This document shows, in pieces, positions 17,500 through 26,853 of a DNA stretch of 64,000 nt. The DNA comes from Flavobacterium tiangeerense. GTDB lineage: Bacteria > Bacteroidota > Bacteroidia > Flavobacteriales > Flavobacteriaceae. Where the stretch lies: the NCBI RefSeq assembly GCF_007830355.1, contig NZ_VLKO01000010.1:62001-126000 (forward strand). Direction: 5' to 3'. The position numbers and the translations under genes were made by a program. The notes under the pieces are model-generated. The model had not been told where the DNA came from and did not search any database. It was given only the letters and a program-made list of their open reading frames with translations. Each line of letters begins with the position of its first letter. The stretch's first letter is position 1.

Positions 17500-18660
17500 A
17501 TGAAAGTAACAAAAACATTTAAGGCCTTTTTTGAAAGTGAAAAAGCAGGAGGTATCTTATTACTTTTTGTGACTTTACTTTCAATTGCATTGGCTAACTC
17601 AGCAGTACAAAACAATTATATTGCATTTTGGGAAACCGAAATTGCAAGTCATTCTATTACCCACTGGATTAATGATGGTTTAATGACCATTTTCTTTTTA
17701 TTGATAGGTTTAGAATTAGAACGAGAAATATATCAAGGAGAATTATCGAGTATTAAAGATGCTACATTACCCATTTTTGGCGCTTTGGGAGGAATGCTTA
17801 TACCTGCTGGTATTTTTTTACTGCTAAACTTTGGTACGGTTACACAAAACGGAGCCGGAATTCCTATGGCTACAGACATTGCATTTGCAATTGGAATTTT
17901 ATCGCTTTTAGGAAAAAGAGTTCCTACTTCTTTAAAAATATTCCTAACTGCATTGGCAGTCATTGATGATTTGGGAGCCATAATAGTCATTGCTGTGTTT
18001 TATACCGAGAGTATTGATTATATCAATCTAGGAATTGCATTTGCCATCATGGGAGTTTTATTTATTTGTAACAGACGCAACGTGCACCAACTCTATCCAT
18101 ACTTAATCGGTGGTGCAGCAATGTGGTACTTCATGCTAAATTCAGGAGTGCATGCGACGATAACAGGAGTTTTATTGGCCTTTGTTATCCCGTTTGGAGA
18201 TGGAAGTAAAAAGACATCTTCTTACCGTTTGCAACACTTCTTGCATTATCCGGTTGCCTTTTTTATACTTCCCCTGTTTGCCGTTGCAAATACAGGAATT
18301 GCAATTAGTGCTAACTGGCAAGAAGGTTTAAATCATGCCAACACGATAGGGATCATTTTAGGACTTGTAGTGGGAAAACCTTTGGGAATATGGTTGTTCT
18401 CATTCCTAGCGGTAAGTTTGGGTATTTGTACACTGCCAAAGGATTTAAAATGGAGTAGTATTCTGGGCGCAGGAATGCTAGGAGGTATAGGATTTACCAT
18501 GTCTATTTTTATAACCTTACTGGCTTTTAAAAACGATGGTGAAGAAGTAATTACCTATTCAAAAATTGCCATTTTAATAGCCTCTTTTATTGCAGGAACC
18601 ATTGGGTTTTTATGGTTAAAATTTAATTTGAAACCCTTAAAAATGAAAAAAAATATATAA
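17500..18660 (+). CDS. nhaA: Na+/H+ antiporter NhaA
   Basis: An inner-membrane antiporter, 386 residues with about 12 membrane segments. Family motifs are present: HWINDGLMTIFFLLIGLELERE, the PMATDIAFAIGIL segment, and the LTALAVIDDLGAIIVIA segment holding the paired Asp residues of the ion-binding site. It has its own promoter box and a strong terminator, so it is monocistronic. Expected role: sodium efflux and pH homeostasis. Confidence 0.96.
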   Translation: MKVTKTFKAFFESEKAGGILLLFVTLLSIALANSAVQNNYIAFWETEIASHSITHWINDGLMTIFFLLIGLELEREIYQGELSSIKDATLPIFGALGGMLIPAGIFLLLNFGTVTQNGAGIPMATDIAFAIGILSLLGKRVPTSLKIFLTALAVIDDLGAIIVIAVFYTESIDYINLGIAFAIMGVLFICNRRNVHQLYPYLIGGAAMWYFMLNSGVHATITGVLLAFVIPFGDGSKKTSSYRLQHFLHYPVAFFILPLFAVANTGIAISANWQEGLNHANTIGIILGLVVGKPLGIWLFSFLAVSLGICTLPKDLKWSSILGAGMLGGIGFTMSIFITLLAFKNDGEEVITYSKIAILIASFIAGTIGFLWLKFNLKPLKMKKNI

Positions 18661-18685
18661 GACTATCAATGTGCTTCAAAAACAC

Positions 18686-18724
18686 AAACCCTCATTTTTC
18701 ATTCGAAAAATGAGGGTTTTTTGA
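18686..18724 (+). terminator. Terminator after nhaA
   Basis: A 15-bp stem, AAACCCTCATTTTTC with GAAAAATGAGGGTTT (18705-18719), followed by T residues. It may also serve proC on the opposite strand. Confidence 0.85.
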
Positions 18725-18752
18725 TTTCTTACGTAATTAAATCAAATACATT

Positions 18753-19529
18753 TTATCCTTTAATTTGTTTCAAAGAAGTTTTAATTCCGCGGATTAAGGA
18801 CGAACTAAAACCATGCATTTCCATTTCATTTAACCCAGCAATGGTACATCCTTGAGGTGTAGTAACTCTATCAATTAATTGTTCAGGATGTATTTTTTCT
18901 TCCAAAAGCATTTGTGCTGCACCTTTTACAGTTTGCGCCGAAATAGCGAGGGCAGTTTGCCAATCAAAACCTATTTCGATACCCGCTTGCATAGAAGCAC
19001 GAATATAACGCAAGGCAAATGCAGTTCCACTAGCTGCAAGAACCGTTGCTGCATCCATCAATTTTTCATCAATAATAGGTGCTGTGCCTAATGTTTGGAA
19101 TAGCGATACAACTTGCTGCGCTTGATCCGTATCTTTTTCATGAAAAGCAATACAGGTTGCTGAAGCTCCAAACTGCGCCGCTATATTGGGCATTATTCGA
19201 ATAGCACTATTTGTATTTCCTATTTTTTCTTGTAATTTCTCTATAGATAATCCACTCACTGCTGATGCTACAATTTTTTGAGATACAAAAGGTAGAATTT
19301 CACTTAATACCATATCTACTTGGTATGGTTTTATGGTCAAAATAATAACATCAGCCTCTTCTATTTGATGTACATTATTACTGGTAACAGTGGCACCTAA
19401 TTTTTCCAGATACATAATTGAAGTCACATTTCTTCTAGTTATTGTAATCTTGTTTTCTGGTGAGAATTGAGATAATCCCAAAGCGATTGCTACGCCTAGG
19501 TTTCCTCCTCCAATAATATGTGCTTTCAT
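18753..19529 (-). CDS. proC: Pyrroline-5-carboxylate reductase
   Basis: Last step of proline synthesis, NAD(P)H-dependent, cytoplasmic. The protein has 258 residues. The N-terminal dinucleotide fold IIGGGNLGVAIALGLSQ, the central VILTIKPYQVDMVL, RIMPNIAAQ, and the C-terminal VTTPQGCTIAGLNEME (family VTSPGGTTIAGL) are all visible. The family ASGPAY motif reads AASGTAFALRY here. It is separated from mgtE by about 90 bp. Confidence 0.94.
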   Translation of the reverse strand: MKAHIIGGGNLGVAIALGLSQFSPENKITITRRNVTSIMYLEKLGATVTSNNVHQIEEADVIILTIKPYQVDMVLSEILPFVSQKIVASAVSGLSIEKLQEKIGNTNSAIRIMPNIAAQFGASATCIAFHEKDTDQAQQVVSLFQTLGTAPIIDEKLMDAATVLAASGTAFALRYIRASMQAGIEIGFDWQTALAISAQTVKGAAQMLLEEKIHPEQLIDRVTTPQGCTIAGLNEMEMHGFSSSLIRGIKTSLKQIKG

Positions 19530-19622
19530 GCTAGTTGTGGTTTTCCTCTCCTAAACCCTCTCTAAAGCAAAGGAAATTACTATGGAAAAGTGTTGGTTAG
19601 TTAGTTAATTGATTATGCTTTT

Positions 19623-20975
19623 TTAGAATCCTAAAATCATTTTTGCTATCGAAAAATAAATTAAAATTCCGCAAATATCGTTGCTAGTGGTAATAAAAGG
19701 TCCTGTTGCTAAAGCTGGATCAATCCCAAATTTATCTAGCAATAACGGAATAGAAGTTCCAATTAATGATGCAATAATTATTACTGATATGAGTGCAGTG
19801 GTTACAATAACCCCAATAATAATCTCAACATTTAATAAAAAATGACTTCCTATAAACAATATAGATGCCAATATTACACCGTTTAATAAGCTCAATGAAA
19901 CTTCTTTTATCAACCTATTAAACAAGGAACCACTCAAGGTATTATTAGCCAAACCTTGAACTATAATAGCCGAAGATTGTACACCTACGTTTCCTGCCAT
20001 CGCCGCAATAAGTGGTGTAAAAAAGAATAGGTTTCCGTGTTGTAGCATGGCACCTTCAAAAAGCCCCAATACTTTTACCGAGATAAAACCACCTAAAAGC
20101 GCTAAAACCAACCATGGTAACCTCGCCTTTGTGTGTTCAAATATGCTATCATCAGCTTCTACGTCTTGTGAGATACCCGCTGCTAACTGGTAATCCTCGT
20201 CTGCTTCGTCCTTGATTACATCTACAATGTCATCAATGGTAATTCTACCTACTAACCTTCCTAATTCATCCACAACAGGAATGGCTTCTAAATCGTACTT
20301 TTGCATGATACGCGCCACCTCAACATCCTCAGTATCTACTTTTACCGAGTTTAATTTTCGAATATAAACATCATTGATAGGTGTTCTTGATGAGGTAGTC
20401 AACAAATCCTTAAGTGACAAACGCCCTTTTAAACGGTCTTCATCATCTACCACGTAAATAGAATGGACTCTGGAGATATTTTCGGCCTGAATGCGCATTT
20501 CTTTCACGCACGTAAGCACGTTCCAGTTTTCATTGACCTTAACCAACTCTTTGTGCATGATTCCACCCGCGGTGTCCTCATCATATCGCAATAAATCAAC
20601 AATATCTTTGGCATGCTCCACATCTTGAAGCTCTGATATTACTTCGGCTTTTAAGTCTTGCGAAAGTTCTGCAATAATATCCGCAGCATCATTGGTTTCT
20701 AGTTCATCTAATTCCTCCGCAATTTCCTTTGGCGAAAGCCTGCTTAATATGTTTTCACGCAAATCATCTTCTAATTCTAGAAGAATTTCGGCGGTTTTTT
20801 CACTGTCTAAAACTTTAAAGATGTAAGTAGCCTCGTTAAAGTCCAGCTCGTCTAGAATTTCGGCAATATCAGCATGGTGCATGTCATTCAATAATACTTC
20901 CAATTGCTGGTCGTTCTTGTTTTGAATGAGTTGCTCTAATTCTTGTATTAGTACTTTGCTGATTTTAAACTCCAT
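19623..20975 (-). CDS. mgtE: Magnesium transporter MgtE
   Basis: A 450-residue Mg2+ channel/transporter. The order is cytosolic MgtE N-domain (helical repeats, about 1-125), a CBS pair (about 130-255), a plug helix, then about five membrane segments with the pore signature [17 protein letters not shown] and a late [18 protein letters not shown]. Family knowledge: the CBS pair senses cytosolic Mg2+ and gates the pore. Its start overlaps the end of rsmA by 11 bp, so the two are translationally coupled. Confidence 0.95.
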   Translation of the reverse strand: MEFKISKVLIQELEQLIQNKNDQQLEVLLNDMHHADIAEILDELDFNEATYIFKVLDSEKTAEILLELEDDLRENILSRLSPKEIAEELDELETNDAADIIAELSQDLKAEVISELQDVEHAKDIVDLLRYDEDTAGGIMHKELVKVNENWNVLTCVKEMRIQAENISRVHSIYVVDDEDRLKGRLSLKDLLTTSSRTPINDVYIRKLNSVKVDTEDVEVARIMQKYDLEAIPVVDELGRLVGRITIDDIVDVIKDEADEDYQLAAGISQDVEADDSIFEHTKARLPWLVLALLGGFISVKVLGLFEGAMLQHGNLFFFTPLIAAMAGNVGVQSSAIIVQGLANNTLSGSLFNRLIKEVSLSLLNGVILASILFIGSHFLLNVEIIIGVIVTTALISVIIIASLIGTSIPLLLDKFGIDPALATGPFITTSNDICGILIYFSIAKMILGF

Positions 20976-21744
20976 CGGCTTCTATTTTTTGAGTAAGGGA
21001 AATAAATTGTGCTACATCTAATTGTTCTGGACGAAGGTTGAAAATTTCATCCTCACGCAAAACATCAGACAAATTTAAGGTCTTTAAGCTGTTGCGCAAC
21101 GTTTTACGTCTTTGCTGAAAAGCGGTTTTAACTACTGTGAAAAATAATTTTTCGCCGCAAGGCAAACTAAAATCTTTTTTACGACGCAACCTTAAAACTC
21201 CTGATTTTACTTTGGGTGGCGGATTAAAAACATTTTCGTCTACGGTAAACAAATACTCCGCATCATAAAAAGCTTGTACCAGTACCGAGAGAATTCCATA
21301 CGCCTTTGTTCCTTTCTTTTCACAAATACGTTCTGCTACTTCTTTTTGAAACATACCTGCAAACTCGGGTATTTGTTCTTTGTATTCTAATGTTCTAAAA
21401 ACAATTTGTGTTGAAATATTATACGGGAAGTTCCCAATTATAGCAAACTGCTTCCCTTCAAAAATTTCATTGATGTTGTATTTCAAGAAATCTTTAGAGA
21501 TAATTTTATCTTTCAATTTTGGGTAATTAGCATCCAGATAGGTTACTGATTCGGTATCAATTTCAATAACGTATGTATTTACAGGTTTATCCAATAAATA
21601 TTTTGTCAAAACTCCCATTCCCGGACCTATTTCTAAGACATCATTATATCCTTCTAGGTTTAGCGTGTCAGCAATATCCTTAGCTATACTTTCATCTTTG
21701 AGAAAGTGTTGTCCTAAGTGTTTTTTGGCGGTTACTTTTTCCAT
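20965..21744 (-). CDS. rsmA: 16S rRNA (adenine1518/1519-N6)-dimethyltransferase
   Basis: KsgA-type rRNA dimethyltransferase of small-subunit biogenesis, 259 residues. Motifs: LGQHFLKDE at the N-terminus, the SAM-binding [10 protein letters not shown], catalytic [10 protein letters not shown] (NxPY), and the C-terminal [16 protein letters not shown]. It is the first gene of the rsmA-mgtE pair. Confidence 0.97.
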   Translation of the reverse strand: MEKVTAKKHLGQHFLKDESIAKDIADTLNLEGYNDVLEIGPGMGVLTKYLLDKPVNTYVIEIDTESVTYLDANYPKLKDKIISKDFLKYNINEIFEGKQFAIIGNFPYNISTQIVFRTLEYKEQIPEFAGMFQKEVAERICEKKGTKAYGILSVLVQAFYDAEYLFTVDENVFNPPPKVKSGVLRLRRKKDFSLPCGEKLFFTVVKTAFQQRRKTLRNSLKTLNLSDVLREDEIFNLRPEQLDVAQFISLTQKIEADGV

Positions 21745-21856
21745 TTTTTTGCTGAACTTATTTCAGTATGTATTTGTTTTGCCACTAAGGCATAAAGTTT
21801 ATATTGTATCTGTGATCCGTTTTTTAGTCTGGACACTACGTATTTACTAGATTACG

Positions 21857-22174
21857 CTAATATTTATAATCTCCAATTAACTCAAGTTCAGTTCTAAAAG
21901 CAAGCATTTTATCTCCAAATAATCGAGCTCCTTCTTCACGAAAACTAGGTGCATGTTCTTGATAATAGCGCTGCAAGGTCTCCTTACTTTCTGTTTCATA
22001 TTGTACAGAGTAGGTTACTCCTCCCATTTCTTCTTCAACCAATACGCGAACCAATCGGGCTGATGAAAACAATCCAGTTGCCAAGATTTCAGGAATGTGT
22101 TTGTGTTGCATCCAGATCATCCATTGATCGTGTACGCTTTCATGTATGTTTGTAGTAACGTTGTATATAATCAT
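21857..22174 (-). CDS. DUF4286 family protein
   Basis: A 105-residue cytoplasmic protein, MIIYNVTTNIHES start, with HDQWMIWMQHKHIPEIL and a C-terminal RTELELIGDYKY. This matches the small DUF4286 family common in Bacteroidota, which has a ferredoxin-like/dimeric barrel appearance. Function unknown. It lies just upstream of rsmA in the same direction. Confidence 0.85.
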   Translation of the reverse strand: MIIYNVTTNIHESVHDQWMIWMQHKHIPEILATGLFSSARLVRVLVEEEMGGVTYSVQYETESKETLQRYYQEHAPSFREEGARLFGDKMLAFRTELELIGDYKY

Positions 22175-22203
22175 AAACTGACCCTGACCCTAAAAAAAGG
22201 GAA

Positions 22204-22226
22204 AACCTACCAGGGATAGTAGGGTT
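22204..22226 (-). terminator. Possible terminator after the TPR gene
   Basis: On the minus strand AACCCTAC pairs with GTAGGTT (one bulged base), followed by TTCCCTTTTTTT. Modest stem. Confidence 0.4.
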
Positions 22227-22290
22227 AAAAAAAATTAATATTCTAGAACAACGGTTGCCATCATGTAAAGCCTAGTTTTGCACCCATCAT

Positions 22291-24081
22291 TTACTGTATT
22301 AAAGTATCTCCTCTTAGCATGCGATATTCTTTGCGGGCCGGCACAAAATGGATACTATCTTGATGATTAAAAATTATTTTCTCATACAATGGCTTAGCAA
22401 TTTCGGGTTGTTGTAGTTTTTTATTGTTTATTTCGGCCGCATAAAATAAGGCTTCGTCAATGTAAATGCTTTCTTTGTGTGTTTCTATTATTTTTTGGTA
22501 TTGGCTTAAAGCCAAAACAAAATCGGATTTTTTTTCATAAATTTTACCCAATCTCAACAACGTAACCGCTTCAATTTCATCAGCTTGCTCACCTGCCTTT
22601 TTTTGTAACAGTGATTGAAATTGAACAATGGCTTCCTCATCTCTATTTTGATACAAGAGGTAATCACCTTTTGCAAATTGTTTTAAGGCCGTTTGAGTAG
22701 AATCAGCAACGGTATTGTCATTTATCAGCAAGTAATACTCTAAGGCATCATTTGCAATCAACTGTGTATTAGCTGCTTTTAACTCCTTAAATTGTTTCAA
22801 AGCCCATTCAAAATCAGTTTTAAAATAGCTTGTTTTTGCTGCTTTCAAACTGGCTTCATGAGCTACAACATCATTTTTTAAATCCAATTCAATTTGAGAA
22901 TAGTACAATAATGCTTGGTTGAATTTTTCTTCATAAAGTAAAATATCAGCCAACTCCATTTTTGTTTGTGCTATTTCATATTCATTCATCTGCATTTCAA
23001 GGGCAGACTTAATAATTTTTTTAGCCTCCTCTGGTTTTTTTAAATTGAATGCTGTAAAATGAGCTTGAATAAGTTGCAAAGATAGCGTAAAAGGACTTAT
23101 CCCAAATTGTTTTAGCAAATCCTCTAGCGCCAGATTAATAGCCGGGTAATCAGTAGCTGATGCTTTTTCAATTTTCATTCGTATTAAGTACGTATTAGCT
23201 TGGACCAATAACTCCTTGTCCTGTGAGTTTTGCAACACAAAATTTAAAATCTCAATAGCGGCATCGGTTTTGTCTTCTTGAATGGCTTGTTGTCCTAGAC
23301 TTACAATGTTAGCAAGCGTTTCGGGATTGCGTTTGTAAATGGCTTTTTCTTGTATAAATGCCTTATCAAATTCTTTTTGCTGGACATAAAACCAACTTAA
23401 AAAACGATTCCAGAAAATATCTTGTGTTTTTTGAGTTCTTACTATCAATGCTTTGCGCAAAATATCATTGAAATTAGCATCACCTTCATCAACCATAAAG
23501 CGTACTAATTGGTTTTGAATTCGAATGGAGTTTTCTGGATTCGTATACGCTTCATCTAGAAAAGTAGCAACCATGAGTTCCATATTTGCCATTTGACCGT
23601 AGAGCAACCCTATTTGATAATTGAAATTGAAATTTTCCTGCGTTCCAGAGACCATTTTATATGCTTTCAATGCATATTCAAGGAGCACTTTACGTTCAAA
23701 CGCATTGGCAACACCGTAAACATCATTTGGATTTTTCTTTATGGATTCTAAAGCTCTTTCGTAGTAAGGCGTTGCCTTACTTTCGTTTTTTTGCAACTGA
23801 TAATTATAGCCAAGTTCAACTAAAATAGTTGGCTGCTGGTACTTATCATACCTGAGCTGAAGTGCGTTTTGAGCGTTTTCAAACTGCTGCAATTGTTGCA
23901 AACAATCTATTGACCTTAAAAAATAAAGCGAATTTTGAGGTGTCTCTTTTAATAGTTCTTCATAACTGATTTTTGCTTTTTCAAAATCGCCTTTGTCATA
24001 ATAATACTGTGCTAATTGCTCGTTTTGGGCAAAAGCAAATAGCGAGAATGACAAACTGATATACAGAAAGAGCTTTTTCAT
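22291..24081 (-). CDS. Secreted tetratricopeptide-repeat protein
   Basis: A 596-residue protein started at ATG 24081 (a TTG two codons upstream is less likely). It has a signal peptide (MKKLFLYISLSFSLFAFAQ) and at least eight TPR-like helical pairs, for example LAQYYYDKGDFEKAKISYEE and LGKIYEKKSDFVLALSQYQK. The C-terminus YRMLRGDTLIQ is short and polar. It is probably a periplasmic scaffold; no partner is evident. It lies downstream of serS. Confidence 0.85.
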   Translation of the reverse strand: MKKLFLYISLSFSLFAFAQNEQLAQYYYDKGDFEKAKISYEELLKETPQNSLYFLRSIDCLQQLQQFENAQNALQLRYDKYQQPTILVELGYNYQLQKNESKATPYYERALESIKKNPNDVYGVANAFERKVLLEYALKAYKMVSGTQENFNFNYQIGLLYGQMANMELMVATFLDEAYTNPENSIRIQNQLVRFMVDEGDANFNDILRKALIVRTQKTQDIFWNRFLSWFYVQQKEFDKAFIQEKAIYKRNPETLANIVSLGQQAIQEDKTDAAIEILNFVLQNSQDKELLVQANTYLIRMKIEKASATDYPAINLALEDLLKQFGISPFTLSLQLIQAHFTAFNLKKPEEAKKIIKSALEMQMNEYEIAQTKMELADILLYEEKFNQALLYYSQIELDLKNDVVAHEASLKAAKTSYFKTDFEWALKQFKELKAANTQLIANDALEYYLLINDNTVADSTQTALKQFAKGDYLLYQNRDEEAIVQFQSLLQKKAGEQADEIEAVTLLRLGKIYEKKSDFVLALSQYQKIIETHKESIYIDEALFYAAEINNKKLQQPEIAKPLYEKIIFNHQDSIHFVPARKEYRMLRGDTLIQ

Positions 24082-24103
24082 TATCAATATTCGTGTTTAG
24101 TTG

Positions 24104-24143
24104 CAGTCACAGTTTTCAGTCACAGCGTTTTTAACTGTGACTG
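24104..24143. repeat. Small inverted and direct repeat
   Basis: CAGTCACAGTT (24104-24114) pairs with AACTGTGACTG (24133-24143), and a further direct CAGTCACAG lies between them at 24117-24125. It sits between serS and the TPR gene; a weak terminator role is possible, but no T tract follows. Confidence 0.6.
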
Positions 24144-24158
24144 ATAACCGCAAACTAA

Positions 24159-25430
24159 TTAATTTATAATATCAAATCCGCAGTAAGGACGTAATACCTC
24201 TGGTATTACAATTCCCTCAGGAGTTTGGTAATTTTCTAATATCCCAGCCATAACTCTTGGTAAGGCCAGCGCGCTTCCGTTTAAGGTGTGTGCCAATTGA
24301 TTTTTTCCGTCTTTGTCCTTGAAACGCAATTTCAAACGATTCGATTGAAAAGTTTCAAAATTAGAAACCGAACTAATCTCTAACCAACGGTCTTGTGCCG
24401 TAGAAAATACTTCAAAATCATATGTCAATGCTGAAGCAAAACTCATATCACCTCCGCAAAGACGCAACACTCGGTAAGGTAATTTTAATTCACGCATAAT
24501 ACTTTTCACGTGTTCTACCATTCCATCAAGTGCTTCATAAGACTTATCAGGATGCTCTACTCGCACAATTTCGACTTTGTCAAACTGGTGCAAACGGTTT
24601 AATCCTCGTACATGCGCACCGTAAGAACCTGCTTCACGACGAAAACATGGCGTATAAGCCGTAGTCAATACTGGCAATTCATTTTCGTTGAGGATTACAT
24701 CACGAAACAAATTTGTAACAGGAACCTCAGCCGTTGGAATCAAGTACAAATCATCGGTTTTGTCATGGTACATTTGGCCTTCTTTGTCTGGCAATTGTCC
24801 AGTTCCATAAGCAGATGCTTCATTAACCATGTGCGGAACCTGAACTTCATTATAACCTGCTGCCGTATTTTTATCTAAGAAATAATTGATCAAGGCACGT
24901 TGTAAACGAGCGCCTTTACCTTTATACACTGGAAATCCTGCTCCAGTGATTTTTACTCCCAATTCAAAATCAATGATATCGTATTTTTTTACCAAATCCC
25001 AATGTGGTTGTGCCCCTTCATGCAAAACTGGAACGGCACCTTCTTCAAAAACATTTAAGTTTTCCTCTGGTGTTTTCCCCTCAGGAACAATACCAGCTGG
25101 AAGATTAGGCAGTGTGTATAATTTTTCTAAAAGTTCAGCGGCTAGTGCCTCAGCGGTTTCGGCTAGCGCTTTGCTTTTCTCTTTGTTTAAAACTGTTTTT
25201 TCTTTAAGGATTGCGGCTTTTGCTTTCTCACCCGCTTTCATCAATTCGCCAATATCTTTGGATAATTTATTAGATTCAGATAAAATAGTGTCCAGCTCTA
25301 CTTGCGTAGCGCGACGTTTTTCATCTAGTTGTACCACTTCTTCAACAACACTCTTGGCATCCAAATTTCTTTTGGCCAAAGCATTGATTACTTTTTCTTG
25401 ATTCTCTCTAATAAATGCAATTTGTAACAT
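24159..25430 (-). CDS. serS: Seryl-tRNA synthetase
   Basis: A class II aminoacyl-tRNA synthetase, 423 residues. The N-terminal helical arm (about 30-100) is a long coiled coil. Motif 2 is FRREAGSYG and motif 3 is HTLNGSALALPRVMAGILENYQ in two segments; the family TAEVP and EISSVSNFETFQSNR stretches are present. An exact TAAATTTG promoter box lies 40 bp upstream. Confidence 0.97.
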   Translation of the reverse strand: MLQIAFIRENQEKVINALAKRNLDAKSVVEEVVQLDEKRRATQVELDTILSESNKLSKDIGELMKAGEKAKAAILKEKTVLNKEKSKALAETAEALAAELLEKLYTLPNLPAGIVPEGKTPEENLNVFEEGAVPVLHEGAQPHWDLVKKYDIIDFELGVKITGAGFPVYKGKGARLQRALINYFLDKNTAAGYNEVQVPHMVNEASAYGTGQLPDKEGQMYHDKTDDLYLIPTAEVPVTNLFRDVILNENELPVLTTAYTPCFRREAGSYGAHVRGLNRLHQFDKVEIVRVEHPDKSYEALDGMVEHVKSIMRELKLPYRVLRLCGGDMSFASALTYDFEVFSTAQDRWLEISSVSNFETFQSNRLKLRFKDKDGKNQLAHTLNGSALALPRVMAGILENYQTPEGIVIPEVLRPYCGFDIIN

Positions 25431-25469
25431 AGCTTGATTTTTTTGCGCTAACTTATATGATTATGGAAG

Positions 25470-25477
25470 CAAATTTA
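25470..25477 (-). promoter_or_regulatory. Probable serS promoter (-7 element)
   Basis: Reads TAAATTTG on the minus strand, about 40 bp before the serS start. A TTTG on the same strand lies 24 bp further upstream, longer than the usual spacer. Confidence 0.45.
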
Positions 25478-25519
25478 AGGAAATGTTTGGTAAGATTGGG
25501 ACAAAGTTTTTTAGGAAAA

Positions 25520-25623
25520 TTTATTTCACGAAGATTCGCATAAAAGCCACAAAGATTCACTAAGTTTTATGCAGAAATCTTTGCGCTGCTTTGTGTTTTT
25601 CTTGGTGTGTCTATGCGAAATAA
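25520..25623. repeat. Intergenic repeat with TTATTTC ends
   Basis: The segment begins TTATTTCACGAAGATTCGCA and ends with the complement of a similar end, TTATTTCGCATAG. Inside, CACAAAGATTCACTAAG is mirrored by the complement CACAAAGCAGCGCAAAG. The words CACAAAG and TTTGCG recur, as in dispersed Flavobacterium intergenic repeats I recall. It fills most of the 195-bp gap between serS and the DMP19-like gene. Confidence 0.55.
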
Positions 25624-25625
25624 CT

Positions 25626-26165
25626 CTACTCTCTTTTGATCTCGTGACCTACAAAAGCTTCAAGAGTTGCAAACATATCATCTATAGAAAGCACTTCAAG
25701 ATCTGGGTGCGACATTAAAAAAGCAGCATTAAGTTCTACTATATTTTCTTCTATTTCGAAAAAAGTATCGATGTTGAGTGCGTCTCTAGTGAGATTTACC
25801 CCTTCTAATTTTCCTTGTAAAAATTTATTGAGTTTCACATTACTCATTAAACTTACTTTTTTAGATTGTTGCTGGAATAATTCTAGATGTTTTGGTGCTT
25901 CAATCAAGGCCAAACCTTCTTCAATAAGTTCATTTAATTCTTTATTCCATCCAGAGCGGTGAACAAATTGTGCAAAATTGCCATCAACATGTTGCGCTAC
26001 GTAAAAATCTAAATAATAACTCATCAATGCATCTTCGTGAATCAAATCGTCATCAATTTTCTCTTCACGCATTAAGTTGACTACTGAAATGTTTGAGTTA
26101 ATTATGTCTTGTGGGTTTTCACTTTGAGCAGCGTTTTCTGAGATGATAATTTTTCCGAATTCCAT
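25626..26165 (-). CDS. DMP19 (DUF4375)-like protein
   Basis: A 179-residue acidic protein. The segment MSYYLDFYVAQHVDGNFAQF, followed by VHRSGW, resembles the DMP19 core (YxxDxxxxQVLNGGFxQF). DMP19 of Neisseria is a DNA-mimic protein; Bacteroidota homologues are uncharacterised. There is no signal peptide. The C-terminal part (SHPDLEVLSIDDMFATLEAF) is not recognised. Treat the name as a fold-level resemblance. Confidence 0.65.
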   Translation of the reverse strand: MEFGKIIISENAAQSENPQDIINSNISVVNLMREEKIDDDLIHEDALMSYYLDFYVAQHVDGNFAQFVHRSGWNKELNELIEEGLALIEAPKHLELFQQQSKKVSLMSNVKLNKFLQGKLEGVNLTRDALNIDTFFEIEENIVELNAAFLMSHPDLEVLSIDDMFATLEAFVGHEIKRE

Positions 26166-26270
26166 TTGAGTTGCGTTTTATATTATAGGTTGCAAATTTC
26201 GGGTAAAAGATTGAGGAATCGAAATATTTGTTTTAGCCAAAGATTAACACAAATTTTTTAGCGTCAGCAT

Positions 26271-26441
26271 TTAACTCACATCAGATTCATTATTGTTCTT
26301 TTTCTGATTCATTTTGGTTACCAATGCCTTCAAGCGTGCTGCTTTTGCTGCTTTCTCTTCTTGCAATTTTGTCTTTTTCCTATTGAGGAGTTTGGTGTGC
26401 AACGCTTTGTTTTTGGTGTTTTTTTCGGGTCCTTTAGGCAT
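26271..26441 (-). CDS. Small basic protein, 56 residues
   Basis: A short open frame from ATG 26441 to TAA 26271. The product starts MPKGPEKNTKNKALHTKLLN and continues with a lysine/alanine-rich helix (RKKTKLQEEKAAKAARLKAL). It is strongly basic and probably a single helix. A protein with this MPKGPxKNTxNKALHxKL start is, as I recall, widespread in Flavobacterium. The function is unknown; nucleic acid or ribosome binding would fit the charge but is inference. Confidence 0.65.
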   Translation of the reverse strand: MPKGPEKNTKNKALHTKLLNRKKTKLQEEKAAKAARLKALVTKMNQKKNNNESDVS

Positions 26442-26562
26442 GATGTAGAGACTTATTTAATAGTGTTTGCCATTTGAGACTGTTATCACAAACTTAAAAC
26501 GATGCAAAGGAAACTATTTTTCGGCATTTTGCTATTTTAATATTGAATTAAGTTGTTCTTGA

Positions 26563-26595
26563 ACTAGAGATTCCTCGTTCGTCGGAATGACAAAT
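26563..26595. repeat. Short TTCC-GGAA palindromic repeat
   Basis: Contains AGAGATTCCTCGTTCGTCGG followed by AATGACAAA, the form of a dispersed intergenic repeat seen in many bacteria (GGAATGACAAA type). It lies in the 412-bp region upstream of metG, which is otherwise non-coding. Confidence 0.45.
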
Positions 26596-26616
26596 GGGCT
26601 AAAAATACTATTTCTC

Positions 26617-26690
26617 TAGCCCCAATAGCAGTGAAAATCCTTTCCATTTTTTCTTTAAAAATGGAAAGATTGCAACGGATAGTGGGACAT
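26617..26690 (-). repeat. Structured intergenic repeat, copy B
   Basis: On the minus strand it ends GATTTTCACTGCTATTGGGG then CTA. The upstream arm reads GTCCCACTATCCGTTGCAAT; the GGAGC end is missing or diverged. The centre is CTTTCCATTTTT pairing with AAAAATGGAAAG. The outer pair is CCCA with TGGG. It lies between the divergent small basic gene and metG. Confidence 0.8.
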
Positions 26691-26736
26691 CGCAGATTCA
26701 GCAAAGCTAAATAGCTTCAAATAAAATTCTATTGCT

Positions 26737-26744
26737 TATTTTTG
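26737..26744 (+). promoter_or_regulatory. Probable metG promoter (-7 element)
   Basis: TATTTTTG matches TAnnTTTG. It implies a leader of about 100 nt before the metG ATG. The leader holds a 23-codon open frame (26770-26841) that stops 12 bp before metG. Confidence 0.45.
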
Positions 26745-26853
26745 CACCTCAATAAAATTGAATCATGAAATGAGCGTAGCAAAAAAATGGGTGATACATC
26801 CCGTCGTGCTAGGCGAATTACATGTGAAAATAAAAAAATAATATTAGCAACAC

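Noticed and set aside
24104..24143. Hairpin below serS as a terminator
   Set aside because: The stem is good, but no T tract follows on the minus strand, so I list it only as a repeat.
24886..25401. A 171-codon plus-strand frame antisense to serS
   Set aside because: Ser/Phe-rich translation of the complement of a conserved synthetase; a shadow.
26770..26841. A 23-codon leader frame before metG as a gene
   Set aside because: Too short, no known family, and no supporting conservation visible from one sequence; kept only as an observation.
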